11,600 nucleotides of DNA from Faecalicoccus sp. (GTDB lineage: Bacteria > Bacillota_I > Bacilli_A > Erysipelotrichales > Erysipelotrichaceae). Every line of letters starts with the position of its first letter. The stretch's first letter is position 1. Positions 1 through 6,172 of the stretch are shown in pieces. The notes under the pieces were generated by a model that was not told the DNA's origin, did not search any database, and was given only the letters and a program-made list of their open reading frames with translations. The stretch spans positions 1 through 11,600 of the forward strand of contig JAGAWH010000108.1 of the NCBI GenBank assembly GCA_017941505.1. Direction: 5' to 3'. The translations under genes were made by a program, and so were the position numbers.

Positions 1-44
1 GCCTCTTTCTTGACATTTTCCCTAAATTTTTTAAATATAAATCT

Positions 45-848
45 ATGAAAACTACGATTTATACATTTCAAACATCACTTCCATCTACATATAAGCTTGC
101 GGTTATCGCAGATGTCCATAACCAGGAAGTGGATTTAATCATACAAAGCTTACACAATCAAAAACCCGATATCATTTTAATACCGGGTGATTTTGTCTAT
201 GGCTATTATCCTGCCAATGATTCAAAAATTAAGGAGTCCCCTAACACCCTTACATTACTGAAAGAGTGTGTTAAACTAGCTCCAACCTATGCCTCTTTAG
301 GTAACCATGAATGGTGTTTGACAGATGCAGATATTCAACTGCTCAAAGATTTAGGAATTATCCTTTTAGATAATGAATATGTCCATTATAAAGATTTCTG
401 TATCGGTGGATTAACATCTCATAAGGTATTATCCTTCCGCAAAAAAGGAAGAATTGCTCCGACAAGCCGTTTTGATACCGTCTTTAAGAAAAAGAAGAAA
501 CACTATCCCGATATTTCCTGGTTAAAGGATTTTGAAGAGGAAGACGGTTATAAAGTATTACTCTCTCATCATCCGGAGGATTGGGATTATATCAAAGATT
601 ATGAGATCCAATATGTGTTATCCGGACATGCCCATGGTGGGCAGTTCCGCTTCTTTGATTTAATTCATAGAAAATGGAGAGGCGTATTTGCCCCCAGCCA
701 GGGATGGCTTCCTAAGTATTCCGAAGGAATATTTAAGGGAGACCATGGATATATGATTGTATCCAGAGGACTTGCCAATACCGTAGAACCAATCCCAAGA
801 TTATTCAATCCCAAACAAATGATTTATTTAGTATTAGAAAACCAATAG
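45..848 (+). CDS. Calcineurin-like metallophosphoesterase (YkuE/YaeI-like)
   Basis: Predicted two-metal phosphoesterase. The metal-ligand blocks appear in canonical order: D-x-H (D23, H25), GD (G48-D49), GNHE (86-89), a histidine pair (H175-H176) and GHAHGGQ (194-200). The GHAHGGQ ending and the small size (267 aa) resemble the YkuE/YaeI group, some members of which act on membrane lipid phosphates; the substrate here is unknown. The start is uncertain. The first ATG in the window is at 45, but there is no Shine-Dalgarno sequence before it, and the frame stays open without a stop to base 1, so the true start may lie outside the window and an N-terminal membrane anchor could be missing. A TTGACA at 10-15 with an AT-rich stretch 16 nt later could alternatively give a nearly leaderless transcript. 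The stop is TAG. It is convergent with the lipoprotein gene and ends at a shared hairpin terminator. Confidence 0.85.
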   Translation: MKTTIYTFQTSLPSTYKLAVIADVHNQEVDLIIQSLHNQKPDIILIPGDFVYGYYPANDSKIKESPNTLTLLKECVKLAPTYASLGNHEWCLTDADIQLLKDLGIILLDNEYVHYKDFCIGGLTSHKVLSFRKKGRIAPTSRFDTVFKKKKKHYPDISWLKDFEEEDGYKVLLSHHPEDWDYIKDYEIQYVLSGHAHGGQFRFFDLIHRKWRGVFAPSQGWLPKYSEGIFKGDHGYMIVSRGLANTVEPIPRLFNPKQMIYLVLENQ

Positions 849-881
849 AAGCAGCGATTATTTCGCTGCTTCTGTTTTATT
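848..881. terminator. Bidirectional intrinsic terminator between convergent genes
   Basis: A perfect 10-bp stem (GAAGCAGCGA at 848-857 pairs with TCGCTGCTTC at 863-872) has a 5-nt loop, followed by TGTTTTATT on the + strand. On the - strand the stem is followed by a weaker T-containing tract. It begins at the last base of the phosphoesterase stop codon and sits 5 nt beyond the lipoprotein stop, so it probably serves both genes. Confidence 0.85.
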
Positions 882-3084
882 GATTAAAGAGTTTGGAAAG
901 AGCTTCCTCATTCTTTTCAAATACTTCTAATACATATTTATCCCAGTGCCTTGCATCCTTTTCAGAACTTCCAAATTCATAATCTTCCTGACCATAGTCA
1001 ATCACATCAAAGGCAGGTGTTGATTTAGCTGCACCTTTTGTACGATACGAAGCGGCATCCGATAAGCTGAAGGATACATTAGTAATATCTGAAGCATCTA
1101 CCCAATCGGATAAATCCGTTCCGGTTGCACTTTCTGCACTTCCGTTTTCTGTTACCGCTTCTGCTTCGGCTTTTTCAACCGCAACTGCTCCATCTACATA
1201 TTTTCCATACATTGTATCAATAGTCAAAGATAAAGACTCACCTAAGATTTCACTTGGAACATGTCCGCCATCCCATTGCCATTCAATGGTCGCATCCGTA
1301 CCGGCATTTAGCCATGCGATCTGCATATTCAAGGAGTTAAACATCGAGATATCCCCTTCGGAAGCACCCATCATAATTCGTGCCCATGTGGGATTATCGG
1401 TTGTTTCTTCTCCAATCCACTTGATCGGATCATATAATTCGACAATGTTGTTGCCGTACTCATCCCCGGCTTCAATAGAAGCGATATCTTCTTTATACTC
1501 GGCTAACATTTCTTCATAAGAAGCATAATTCTTAGAATCTGTAGAAGAGGAAGCAGATTGCGTCGTTCCTGCATCCGGTGTTCCTACTTCTTCTTTTGCA
1601 CCATTACCCGTCATTTCACCGTCCGGCATTCCTTCAGGCATCTCACCACCCGGCATTCCTTCCGGTCTTTCGCCACCTGGCATTCCTTCCGGTCTTTGAC
1701 CGCTCGGCATTCCACCGCCAGGTCCGCCCATACCGTTATTTGAAGCCTTGGCATAGCGGCCTTCAATAAAGGCTTCAGCCTTATCTTCACTTGTCATTGA
1801 AGCAACCTCTTCATCGCTTAGCGCATTCCCTTTTTCATCAAACCAGGTCCATCCATCCGCATAATCTAAGTTATCCAGATACCACTGCAGGTTCTGTTTA
1901 AATTCAGCCAGATAGAAATCTAAATACGTTCCGCCATAACCATTGGTATCGGCATATTTCTTTTCATCGTATTCAATACTTAATTCGATTGTATCGGTTT
2001 TATCACCATCGCCGTTAATATCTAAGTCCACTGCTTCTTCCTCAACAGAAAGATCTTGATTATTAATATATTCCATATAAGACGCTGATAAGTATTTGGC
2101 AACTTCCTTCTGGAAATCGGAATTAAAGTCATAATCGGTATCCATATAGTATTCGAATGCCAATGCCATATCGGCTTCGGAAAGTGATGTAATGGCGCTG
2201 TAAGCTACTGTTCCCCATACACCGTCGGATAATTCAATTTCTTCTCCATCGATGGTAACGGTTGTGATATAGGAGCCATCTTCTGCTTTATAAACACCGA
2301 CAGCACCGGCTTCAATTTCATAATCATAATAAACTTCATTGTTTCCGGTTGCGGCAACCATTGCGGCATGGGCTCCTCCGCCCGATCCACCGGTTGTCAC
2401 AAAGTAATCGACATTACCCGGAAGGTTCCCTAGTAATATATTGTACTTTACATAACGGATCGCATTTTTCTGGTCCACCAGACAATCCGGTGCATCTCCT
2501 GTATAGCTCTCATTTCCATCTTCATCGGTTACAGTACTCTGTTTTCCTCTATTACCGCTGGACATCTGTACATAGCCCTCGGATGTATAATTTGTAGAAG
2601 CTGTCTGGTTCTTTTGTGCGGAATATCCGGCTGCTCCGGTTGTGAATACAACAGGTGCCGTGGATGCGGTATATACCTGTCCGTTCGATGATGTGATCGA
2701 TGCCTCTTCATCAATCACCAGATCACCATTGACAGGTTCGCTGTAGGTATCCGCTGTGATATCAGCACTTCCGTTATCATCAGTATCAATACCCGTAATA
2801 TAAGCACCCGGCACTGCTACCGAAACACCTTGATAATCCTCTAACTCAGGATTTGTGACGGCGCTTACAGAAGACATTACCCAGGCATCGCTTTTCTCAT
2901 CATAAGTCCAGGTTACTTCTTCATTATTTTCAAGATTTAATGCTTCTTCAATAGAAGTCATCGTTTCATCTTTTGACACGTTGGTACTAGTCTGTTCAGA
3001 AGTGTTACCTCCTGAAGAACATCCTGCCAGCATACTGGCAGTTAAAGATAATATTGTGAAAGCTTTTAAGGATTTGTATTTCAT
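877..3084 (-). CDS. Tannase/feruloyl-esterase-like alpha/beta hydrolase lipoprotein
   Basis: A 735-aa surface lipoprotein. Residues 1-21 are a signal peptide ending in a lipobox (LAGC), with C22 the predicted lipidated cysteine. The core resembles bacterial subtype B tannases: 'KNAIRYVKYN...LPGN' (206-224), then G-G-S-G-G-G with likely nucleophile S234, a late 'WARIMMGASEGD' block (567-578, candidate acid D578) and 'WDGGHVPSE' with candidate H608. The C-terminal block at 691-714 (AFDVIDYG...FGSSEKDARHW) also recalls tannase C-termini. Family members hydrolyse galloyl or hydroxycinnamoyl esters of plant phenolics; the actual substrate is inferred. Two acidic DxDxNG/EF-hand-like stretches (100-108, 353-361) may bind calcium. 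A Gly/Pro/Met-rich tandem repeat (452-492) sits between nucleophile and acid. At 735 aa it is longer than typical tannases (about 450-620 aa). The start is supported by AAGGAG at 3092-3097, 7 nt before the ATG. Confidence 0.78.
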   Translation of the reverse strand: MKYKSLKAFTILSLTASMLAGCSSGGNTSEQTSTNVSKDETMTSIEEALNLENNEEVTWTYDEKSDAWVMSSVSAVTNPELEDYQGVSVAVPGAYITGIDTDDNGSADITADTYSEPVNGDLVIDEEASITSSNGQVYTASTAPVVFTTGAAGYSAQKNQTASTNYTSEGYVQMSSGNRGKQSTVTDEDGNESYTGDAPDCLVDQKNAIRYVKYNILLGNLPGNVDYFVTTGGSGGGAHAAMVAATGNNEVYYDYEIEAGAVGVYKAEDGSYITTVTIDGEEIELSDGVWGTVAYSAITSLSEADMALAFEYYMDTDYDFNSDFQKEVAKYLSASYMEYINNQDLSVEEEAVDLDINGDGDKTDTIELSIEYDEKKYADTNGYGGTYLDFYLAEFKQNLQWYLDNLDYADGWTWFDEKGNALSDEEVASMTSEDKAEAFIEGRYAKASNNGMGGPGGGMPSGQRPEGMPGGERPEGMPGGEMPEGMPDGEMTGNGAKEEVGTPDAGTTQSASSSTDSKNYASYEEMLAEYKEDIASIEAGDEYGNNIVELYDPIKWIGEETTDNPTWARIMMGASEGDISMFNSLNMQIAWLNAGTDATIEWQWDGGHVPSEILGESLSLTIDTMYGKYVDGAVAVEKAEAEAVTENGSAESATGTDLSDWVDASDITNVSFSLSDAASYRTKGAAKSTPAFDVIDYGQEDYEFGSSEKDARHWDKYVLEVFEKNEEALSKLFNQ
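1598..1722 (-). repeat. 27-bp in-frame tandem repeat (9-aa PEGMPGGE-type units)
   Basis: Three full 27-bp copies starting GGCATTCC lie at 1625-1651, 1652-1678 and 1679-1705, with degenerate partial copies on each side. Read on the - strand they encode 9-residue units of the form R/M-P-E-G-M-P-G-G-E within residues 452-492 of the tannase-like lipoprotein. Units differ mainly at the third and final residues. The period is a multiple of three, so copy-number change would keep frame. Confidence 0.85.
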
Positions 3085-3125
3085 ATTTTCACTCCTTTTT
3101 TACGATGTCATAGTAACCTTTAAAG

Positions 3126-3142
3126 CTTAAACAAAACTTAAA
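3126..3142 (-). promoter_or_regulatory. Direct repeat upstream of lipoprotein gene (possible activator site)
   Basis: CTTAAAC-AAAA-CTTAAAA is a pair of near-identical heptamers separated by 4 nt (11-bp period, one helical turn), 42-58 bp upstream of the lipoprotein ATG. This 7-4-7 layout is the geometry bound by OmpR/PhoB-type response regulators. The surrounding DNA is very AT-rich, so the pattern could arise by chance. No convincing -35/-10 pair could be assigned in the 120-bp gap, which otherwise holds only the symporter terminator and the ribosome site. Confidence 0.3.
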
Positions 3143-3161
3143 ATTATTATTTTTCAAAAGT

Positions 3162-3193
3162 AAAAAAAGACCTCAACGATAATCGTTAAGGTC
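3162..3193 (-). terminator. Intrinsic terminator of the putP-type gene
   Basis: The - strand sequence GACCTTAACGA-TTA-TCGTTGAGGTC (3193 down to 3169) forms an 11-bp stem with one G-U pair and a 3-nt loop, followed by TTTTTTT. It starts 13 nt after the symporter stop codon and separates it from the lipoprotein gene. Confidence 0.9.
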
Positions 3194-3205
3194 AAGTCAT
3201 TCTAA

Positions 3206-4744
3206 TTATTTTGCGTGAACTTCATCAAAGATATCCTGAATTTCTTTGGAAGGCTCTTCTGTCATTAATGATACAACTACCGCAATTACTAAGTTAATGA
3301 TGAATGCAGGTAATAATTCATAAATCGCAAAGGCTCCACCCATCGGTGCAATCATGTACTTCCATACAAAGATCATAACACCACCGGCGATAAGTCCTGC
3401 TAAGATACCCTGACGGTTAGCACGCTTCCAGAATAATGCCAACAACATGGCCGGTCCGAAAGTAGCACCAAATCCTGCCCATGCGAAGGATACAACACGG
3501 AATACGGAACTGTTTGGGTCCCATGCCAGGATGATGGCGATTACCGCAATCGCAAATACGGTACCGCGGGCAATACGCATTGTCTTCTTTTCATCCATTT
3601 CAATATGCAGATAATCACTCATTAAGTCCTGTGCAATACTGGATGATGCCGCCAACAATTGTGAGTCAGCAGTTGACATAGTAGCAGCCAGGATACCGGC
3701 TAAGATAATACCGGCAATCAGGGCAAAGAAGACACCATTTTTAGACATCAAAGTTGCCATCTGAATGATAATTGTTTCTGATTCAGCGGTTGTCTTTAAC
3801 ATCGGAATCGCACCGGTTAAAGATACACTGTAACCGATAATACCGATTAAGATCGCAACACCCATGGATAATACTACCCAGACACCGGCAATTCTGCGGG
3901 AAGTCTTTAATTCATTTTCATCACGGATTCCCATAAAACGTAACAAGATATGCGGCATACCGAAATATCCTAAGCCCCATGCAAGTGTTGAAATGATTGG
4001 TAAGAAACCAAAGCTTCCGGCCTGACCGGTTTCAGCTACATAACCCTGCGTCAGATTTAAATAACCCGGCAGCGCTTCTGCATTTTTGAATACAACATCC
4101 CATCCACCGGCAACATTAACACCAAAGAATACGATTACGATCAAGGCAATGGTCATAAAGATACTCTGTACTAAGTCAGTTGTAGATACCGCTAAGAAAC
4201 CACCGAGTGTCGTATAAGCTACGATAATAATGGCACCGATGATCATCGCAATATGATAATCCAAACCTAACAGTGTATTAAATAATGTACCTACGGCCTT
4301 AAAACCGGATGCGGTATAAGGAACAAAGAAGATAATGATAATCAATGCACTGATCAAAGATAATACATGTTTCTTATCTCCGAAACGTTTTGAGAAAAAT
4401 GCCGGAATTGTAAATGCACCGATTTTCTCTGAATAACGACGCAGCAATTTGGCAACAAATAAGAAGTTCAAATACGTTCCTACCGCTAAACCGATAGCTG
4501 TCCATCCTACTTCGGCAACACCGGCAAGATAAGCTAAGCCCGGAAGTCCCATCAACAGATAGCTGGACATATCGGATGCTTCTGCACTCATGGCAGTTAC
4601 GATTGGTCCAAGTGATCTACCACCGATAAAGAAGTTCTCGGATGATTCTCCGCTTCCCTTACGGCTGTAGTAGACACCGATCAAAATCATGGCAGCCAGA
4701 TATAAAATAATGGATACCATAATCAAAATTTGTGATTTAGTCAT
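3206..4744 (-). CDS. putP: Sodium/proline symporter (PutP, SSS family)
   Basis: Predicted 512-aa inner-membrane Na+/solute symporter of the SSS family, close to the 502-residue E. coli PutP in length. It has about 13 hydrophobic segments beginning at residues 5-25. The PutP-type Na+ site is visible: SDMSSYL with D58/M59/S60 in TM2, and MSTADSQLL with S357/T358 in TM9. The family block 'WGLGYFGMPHILLRFMGI' is at 256-273. Proline is the most likely substrate, but family members also move other solutes. The start is placed at 4744 (MTKSQILIMV) because AAGGAGAGG lies at 4749-4757. An in-frame ATG at 4843 would add 33 non-family residues translated through the promoter, so it is rejected. It has its own promoter and its own terminator, so it is probably monocistronic. 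Confidence 0.92.
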   Translation of the reverse strand: MTKSQILIMVSIILYLAAMILIGVYYSRKGSGESSENFFIGGRSLGPIVTAMSAEASDMSSYLLMGLPGLAYLAGVAEVGWTAIGLAVGTYLNFLFVAKLLRRYSEKIGAFTIPAFFSKRFGDKKHVLSLISALIIIIFFVPYTASGFKAVGTLFNTLLGLDYHIAMIIGAIIIVAYTTLGGFLAVSTTDLVQSIFMTIALIVIVFFGVNVAGGWDVVFKNAEALPGYLNLTQGYVAETGQAGSFGFLPIISTLAWGLGYFGMPHILLRFMGIRDENELKTSRRIAGVWVVLSMGVAILIGIIGYSVSLTGAIPMLKTTAESETIIIQMATLMSKNGVFFALIAGIILAGILAATMSTADSQLLAASSSIAQDLMSDYLHIEMDEKKTMRIARGTVFAIAVIAIILAWDPNSSVFRVVSFAWAGFGATFGPAMLLALFWKRANRQGILAGLIAGGVMIFVWKYMIAPMGGAFAIYELLPAFIINLVIAVVVSLMTEEPSKEIQDIFDEVHAK

Positions 4745-4772
4745 AATACCTCTCCTTAAACTAACATTCATG

Positions 4773-4781
4773 ATTATAGCA
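4773..4781 (-). promoter_or_regulatory. Extended -10 promoter for putP
   Basis: The - strand reads TGC-TATAAT, a perfect -10 hexamer with an extended-10 TGn. It lies 28 nt upstream of the putP start codon and just before the ribosome site. The -35 region is AT-rich with no clear consensus, as is common for extended -10 promoters. A second TATAAT on the same strand at 4844-4849 would start transcription at about 4837. Confidence 0.65.
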
Positions 4782-4807
4782 CAATCATATACAATATAAA
4801 ATATAGA

Positions 4808-4837
4808 ACGGAGTATAGAATCAATTCTATACTCCGT
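4808..4837 (-). repeat. Perfect 14-bp inverted repeat upstream of putP (operator or terminator)
   Basis: ACGGAGTATAGAAT (4808-4821) and ATTCTATACTCCGT (4824-4837) are exact reverse complements with a 2-nt spacer. The site lies 80 nt beyond the tetR stop and about 30 bp upstream of the putP -10. Its size and symmetry fit a TetR-family operator. Alternatively, as RNA it forms a strong hairpin followed on the - strand by TTCTATATTTTATATT, which could weakly terminate the tetR unit. The remaining DNA between the two genes (4838-4916) shows no gene. Confidence 0.75.
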
Positions 4838-4916
4838 ATTCAAATTATACTTATTTCTACTTTATATAAAGGATATTTTTACTAGAATGCAGTTCATACA
4901 GACTACTAAACAATTT

Positions 4917-5498
4917 TTATTTAAATGCCTGTAATAACAGTGGTGTCATCTTATCGGAATACTCTGTTAAGGAGTATTCTCCCTCACACAGGCACCAGTC
5001 ATACATCAGTGCTCTTTCCCAAAGTGTAAAAGCTTTGGTAATCTGGTCGGAAGAAAATTCCTTTTTAAACTCTCCGTTTCGAATACCTTCCTGGGCAATC
5101 TGGCGCAGCAATCGGAAATAATACCTGTCTCTTTCCAGCAGGGATTTTTCCCCGGTGGCAATTAATTGCGTTGATAATAAGCCGGTCAACAAGTCTCTTG
5201 ATATGCCATCTTCAATCATCAAAAACAATTCATGATTTAGAAACAACAGTTTATCGATGGCACTTGAAAATTCATCCAGCTGCTTATGAAGTTCCTTATA
5301 CTTTTCATCAAATACATAGGATAACGTTCCTAAAAGTGAATCCTTCGATGGAAAGTAATGATAAAAAGAACCTCTGGAAGTCTGGGATAAAGTAATGATA
5401 TCTTCAATGGTCGTTTCTTCGTATCCCTGATCATAGAATAACTTCCATGCCGCATCGATGATTCGCTCTTTGGTATTATGCGTACTCTTCTTTGGCAT
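4917..5498 (-). CDS. TetR/AcrR family transcriptional regulator
   Basis: A 193-aa one-component regulator of typical TetR length. The N-terminal DNA-binding domain (about residues 8-55) has the family pattern: 'ERIIDAAWKLFYDQGYEETTIEDI' followed by 'SQTSRGSFYHYFPSKDSLL', with the recognition helix near 39-48. The C-terminal 140 residues are the variable ligand/dimer domain, and no ligand can be inferred. The ATG follows the stop of the lysine-rich gene by 2 nt (TAA-GT-ATG) with no strong ribosome site, so translation is probably coupled to that gene. The perfect inverted repeat between this gene and putP is a candidate binding site, making PutP-type transport a possible target. That link is inference. 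Confidence 0.9.
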   Translation of the reverse strand: MPKKSTHNTKERIIDAAWKLFYDQGYEETTIEDIITLSQTSRGSFYHYFPSKDSLLGTLSYVFDEKYKELHKQLDEFSSAIDKLLFLNHELFLMIEDGISRDLLTGLLSTQLIATGEKSLLERDRYYFRLLRQIAQEGIRNGEFKKEFSSDQITKAFTLWERALMYDWCLCEGEYSLTEYSDKMTPLLLQAFK

Positions 5499-5500
5499 AC

Positions 5501-5893
5501 TTACTTTTTAAACAAGGATAAGATGGTGCTTAAATCTAATTCTTCCTTATTCTCTTCTTTCTTATCCGCTTTTTCAGCTAACTTGGATACAGCAGCCGAG
5601 ATCAATGTTCTTGTCAGTTCGGAACATTCACGATAATCCTTGATGAGTGCCTTTTCATCCTTGGATAAGCGGATCGTTGTACTTGTTTTCTTAGTTGTAG
5701 TCTTTTTGGCAGTGCTTGTCTTCTTATTATCGGTTTTCTTTGCACTGGTTGTCTTTTTATCACTGTCTTTTTTTGATGTAGAAGTTTTCTTAGCGGTCGT
5801 CTTCTTTTCATCTGTCTTTTTGGCAGTGGTTTTCTTAGTGGTCTTTTTTTCTTCTGCAGCTTTTTTAGCTCTTGTGATTTCTTCTTCAGCCAT
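5501..5893 (-). CDS. Lysine-rich histone H1-like protein with possible RHH domain
   Basis: A 130-aa protein in two parts. Residues 10-71 are low-complexity repeats built on AKKT/KKT with interspersed D/E/S, like the tails of histone-H1-like bacterial nucleoid proteins. Residues 72-106 (STTIRLSKDE... to SKLAEK) have the outline of a ribbon-helix-helix fold: a short strand TTIRLS, a helix KALIKDYREC, then a second helix ELTRTLISAAVSKL. The end (111-130) is a charged, amphipathic tail. Likely role: non-specific or multivalent DNA (or RNA) binding; this is inference. The start is chosen for a weak purine-rich ribosome site (GAAAGAGAGA) about 8 nt upstream, and a TGG-TACAAT extended -10 precedes it. 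It is the first gene of a unit with the tetR gene. The repetitive Lys codons create a long hydrophobic antisense frame that should not be called. Confidence 0.75.
   Translation of the reverse strand: MAEEEITRAKKAAEEKKTTKKTTAKKTDEKKTTAKKTSTSKKDSDKKTTSAKKTDNKKTSTAKKTTTKKTSTTIRLSKDEKALIKDYRECSELTRTLISAAVSKLAEKADKKEENKEELDLSTILSLFKK
5674..5880 (-). repeat. Degenerate AKKT-coding repeat tract
   Basis: The DNA coding for the lysine-rich tail is internally repetitive. Similar GTCTTTTTGGCAGTG- and CTTAGNGGTC-like blocks recur in slightly altered form (for example at 5701-5715 and 5815-5828). Copies are diverged, with no fixed period. Confidence 0.6.
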
Positions 5894-5920
5894 GGTTCCA
5901 TCTCTCTTTCTTTTTTTATC

Positions 5921-5929
5921 ATTGTACCA
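5921..5929 (-). promoter_or_regulatory. Extended -10 promoter of the lysine-rich/tetR unit
   Basis: The - strand reads TGG-TACAAT, 28 nt upstream of the start codon of the lysine-rich gene. There is no clear -35 hexamer. The remaining DNA up to 5993 is the divergent leader of the small + strand gene. Confidence 0.5.
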
Positions 5930-5993
5930 TTTTTATTTCTGACATAAATGATGTTCCTTCATTTTCTATATTGAATGTGGAAAGGGTGATACT

Positions 5994-6137
5994 ATGACAC
6001 GAGCACAAAGAGAAATCAATCGTGTTCTGAATGAAATGCTTCAGGATATCGTATTGATGCACCATGTTGCGAATGTGCGTTTCTACAACGCATACCGCTA
6101 CAAGCTCAAAGCAGAAAGGATGCGTTATCGCAATTAA
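5994..6137 (+). CDS. Small basic protein, 47 aa, unknown function
   Basis: A short frame reading MTRAQREINRVLNEMLQDIV, then LMHHVANVRFYNAYRYKLKA, then ERMRYRN. I do not recognise a family. Support for a real gene: the Shine-Dalgarno-like AAAGGGTG at 5981-5988 sits at good distance from the ATG, a TATATT -10-like hexamer lies at 5967-5972, and the frame fills an otherwise empty gap between a divergent and a convergent gene. The product is basic (eight Arg, several Lys, only four acidic residues) and predicted largely helical, with no membrane segment or signal peptide. A small nucleic-acid-associated or ribosome-associated protein would fit the charge, but nothing in the sequence proves it. 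It ends in TAA inside the flank of the reductase terminator. Confidence 0.6.
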   Translation: MTRAQREINRVLNEMLQDIVLMHHVANVRFYNAYRYKLKAERMRYRN

Positions 6138-6166
6138 AAGGCCAAAGCATATTTCTACTTTGGCCT
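6136..6166 (-). terminator. Intrinsic terminator of the hydrolase/reductase operon
   Basis: AGGCCAAAG (6139-6147) pairs with CTTTGGCCT (6158-6166): a 9-bp stem with a 10-nt loop. On the - strand it is followed by TTTAATT, and it begins 6 nt after the reductase stop. The + strand side lacks a T-run, so it mainly serves the - strand operon. Confidence 0.75.
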
Positions 6167-6172
6167 AAAGGA

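Noticed and set aside
1558..1769. Two overlapping + strand frames with repeated R-H-S-F-R-like units
   Set aside because: These are reverse-strand shadows of the 27-bp repeat in the tannase-like lipoprotein gene. The - strand frame is continuous over 735 codons with clear domain motifs.
4745..4843. A longer putP start adding 33 residues (ATG at 4843)
   Set aside because: The extension reads through the promoter and the inverted repeat, has no family similarity, and lacks a ribosome site, whereas ATG 4744 has AAGGAGAGG at proper spacing.
4888..4935. A 15-codon + strand frame between putP and tetR
   Set aside because: Very short, overlaps the tetR 3' end, and its nearest purine-rich stretch is too far from the ATG. 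Nothing supports expression.
5501..5893. Amyloid/adhesin or spacer-type surface protein interpretation of the Lys/Thr repeat
   Set aside because: No signal peptide or anchoring motif is visible, and the composition is strongly cationic, which fits nucleic-acid binding better.
5640..5942. A + strand frame of 100 codons that looks like a very hydrophobic membrane protein (Val/Phe/Leu-rich)
   Set aside because: It is the antisense of the Lys-codon repeats of the lysine-rich gene: AAA/AAG read in reverse gives Phe/Leu codons. It has no ribosome site and its composition is fully explained by the opposite strand.
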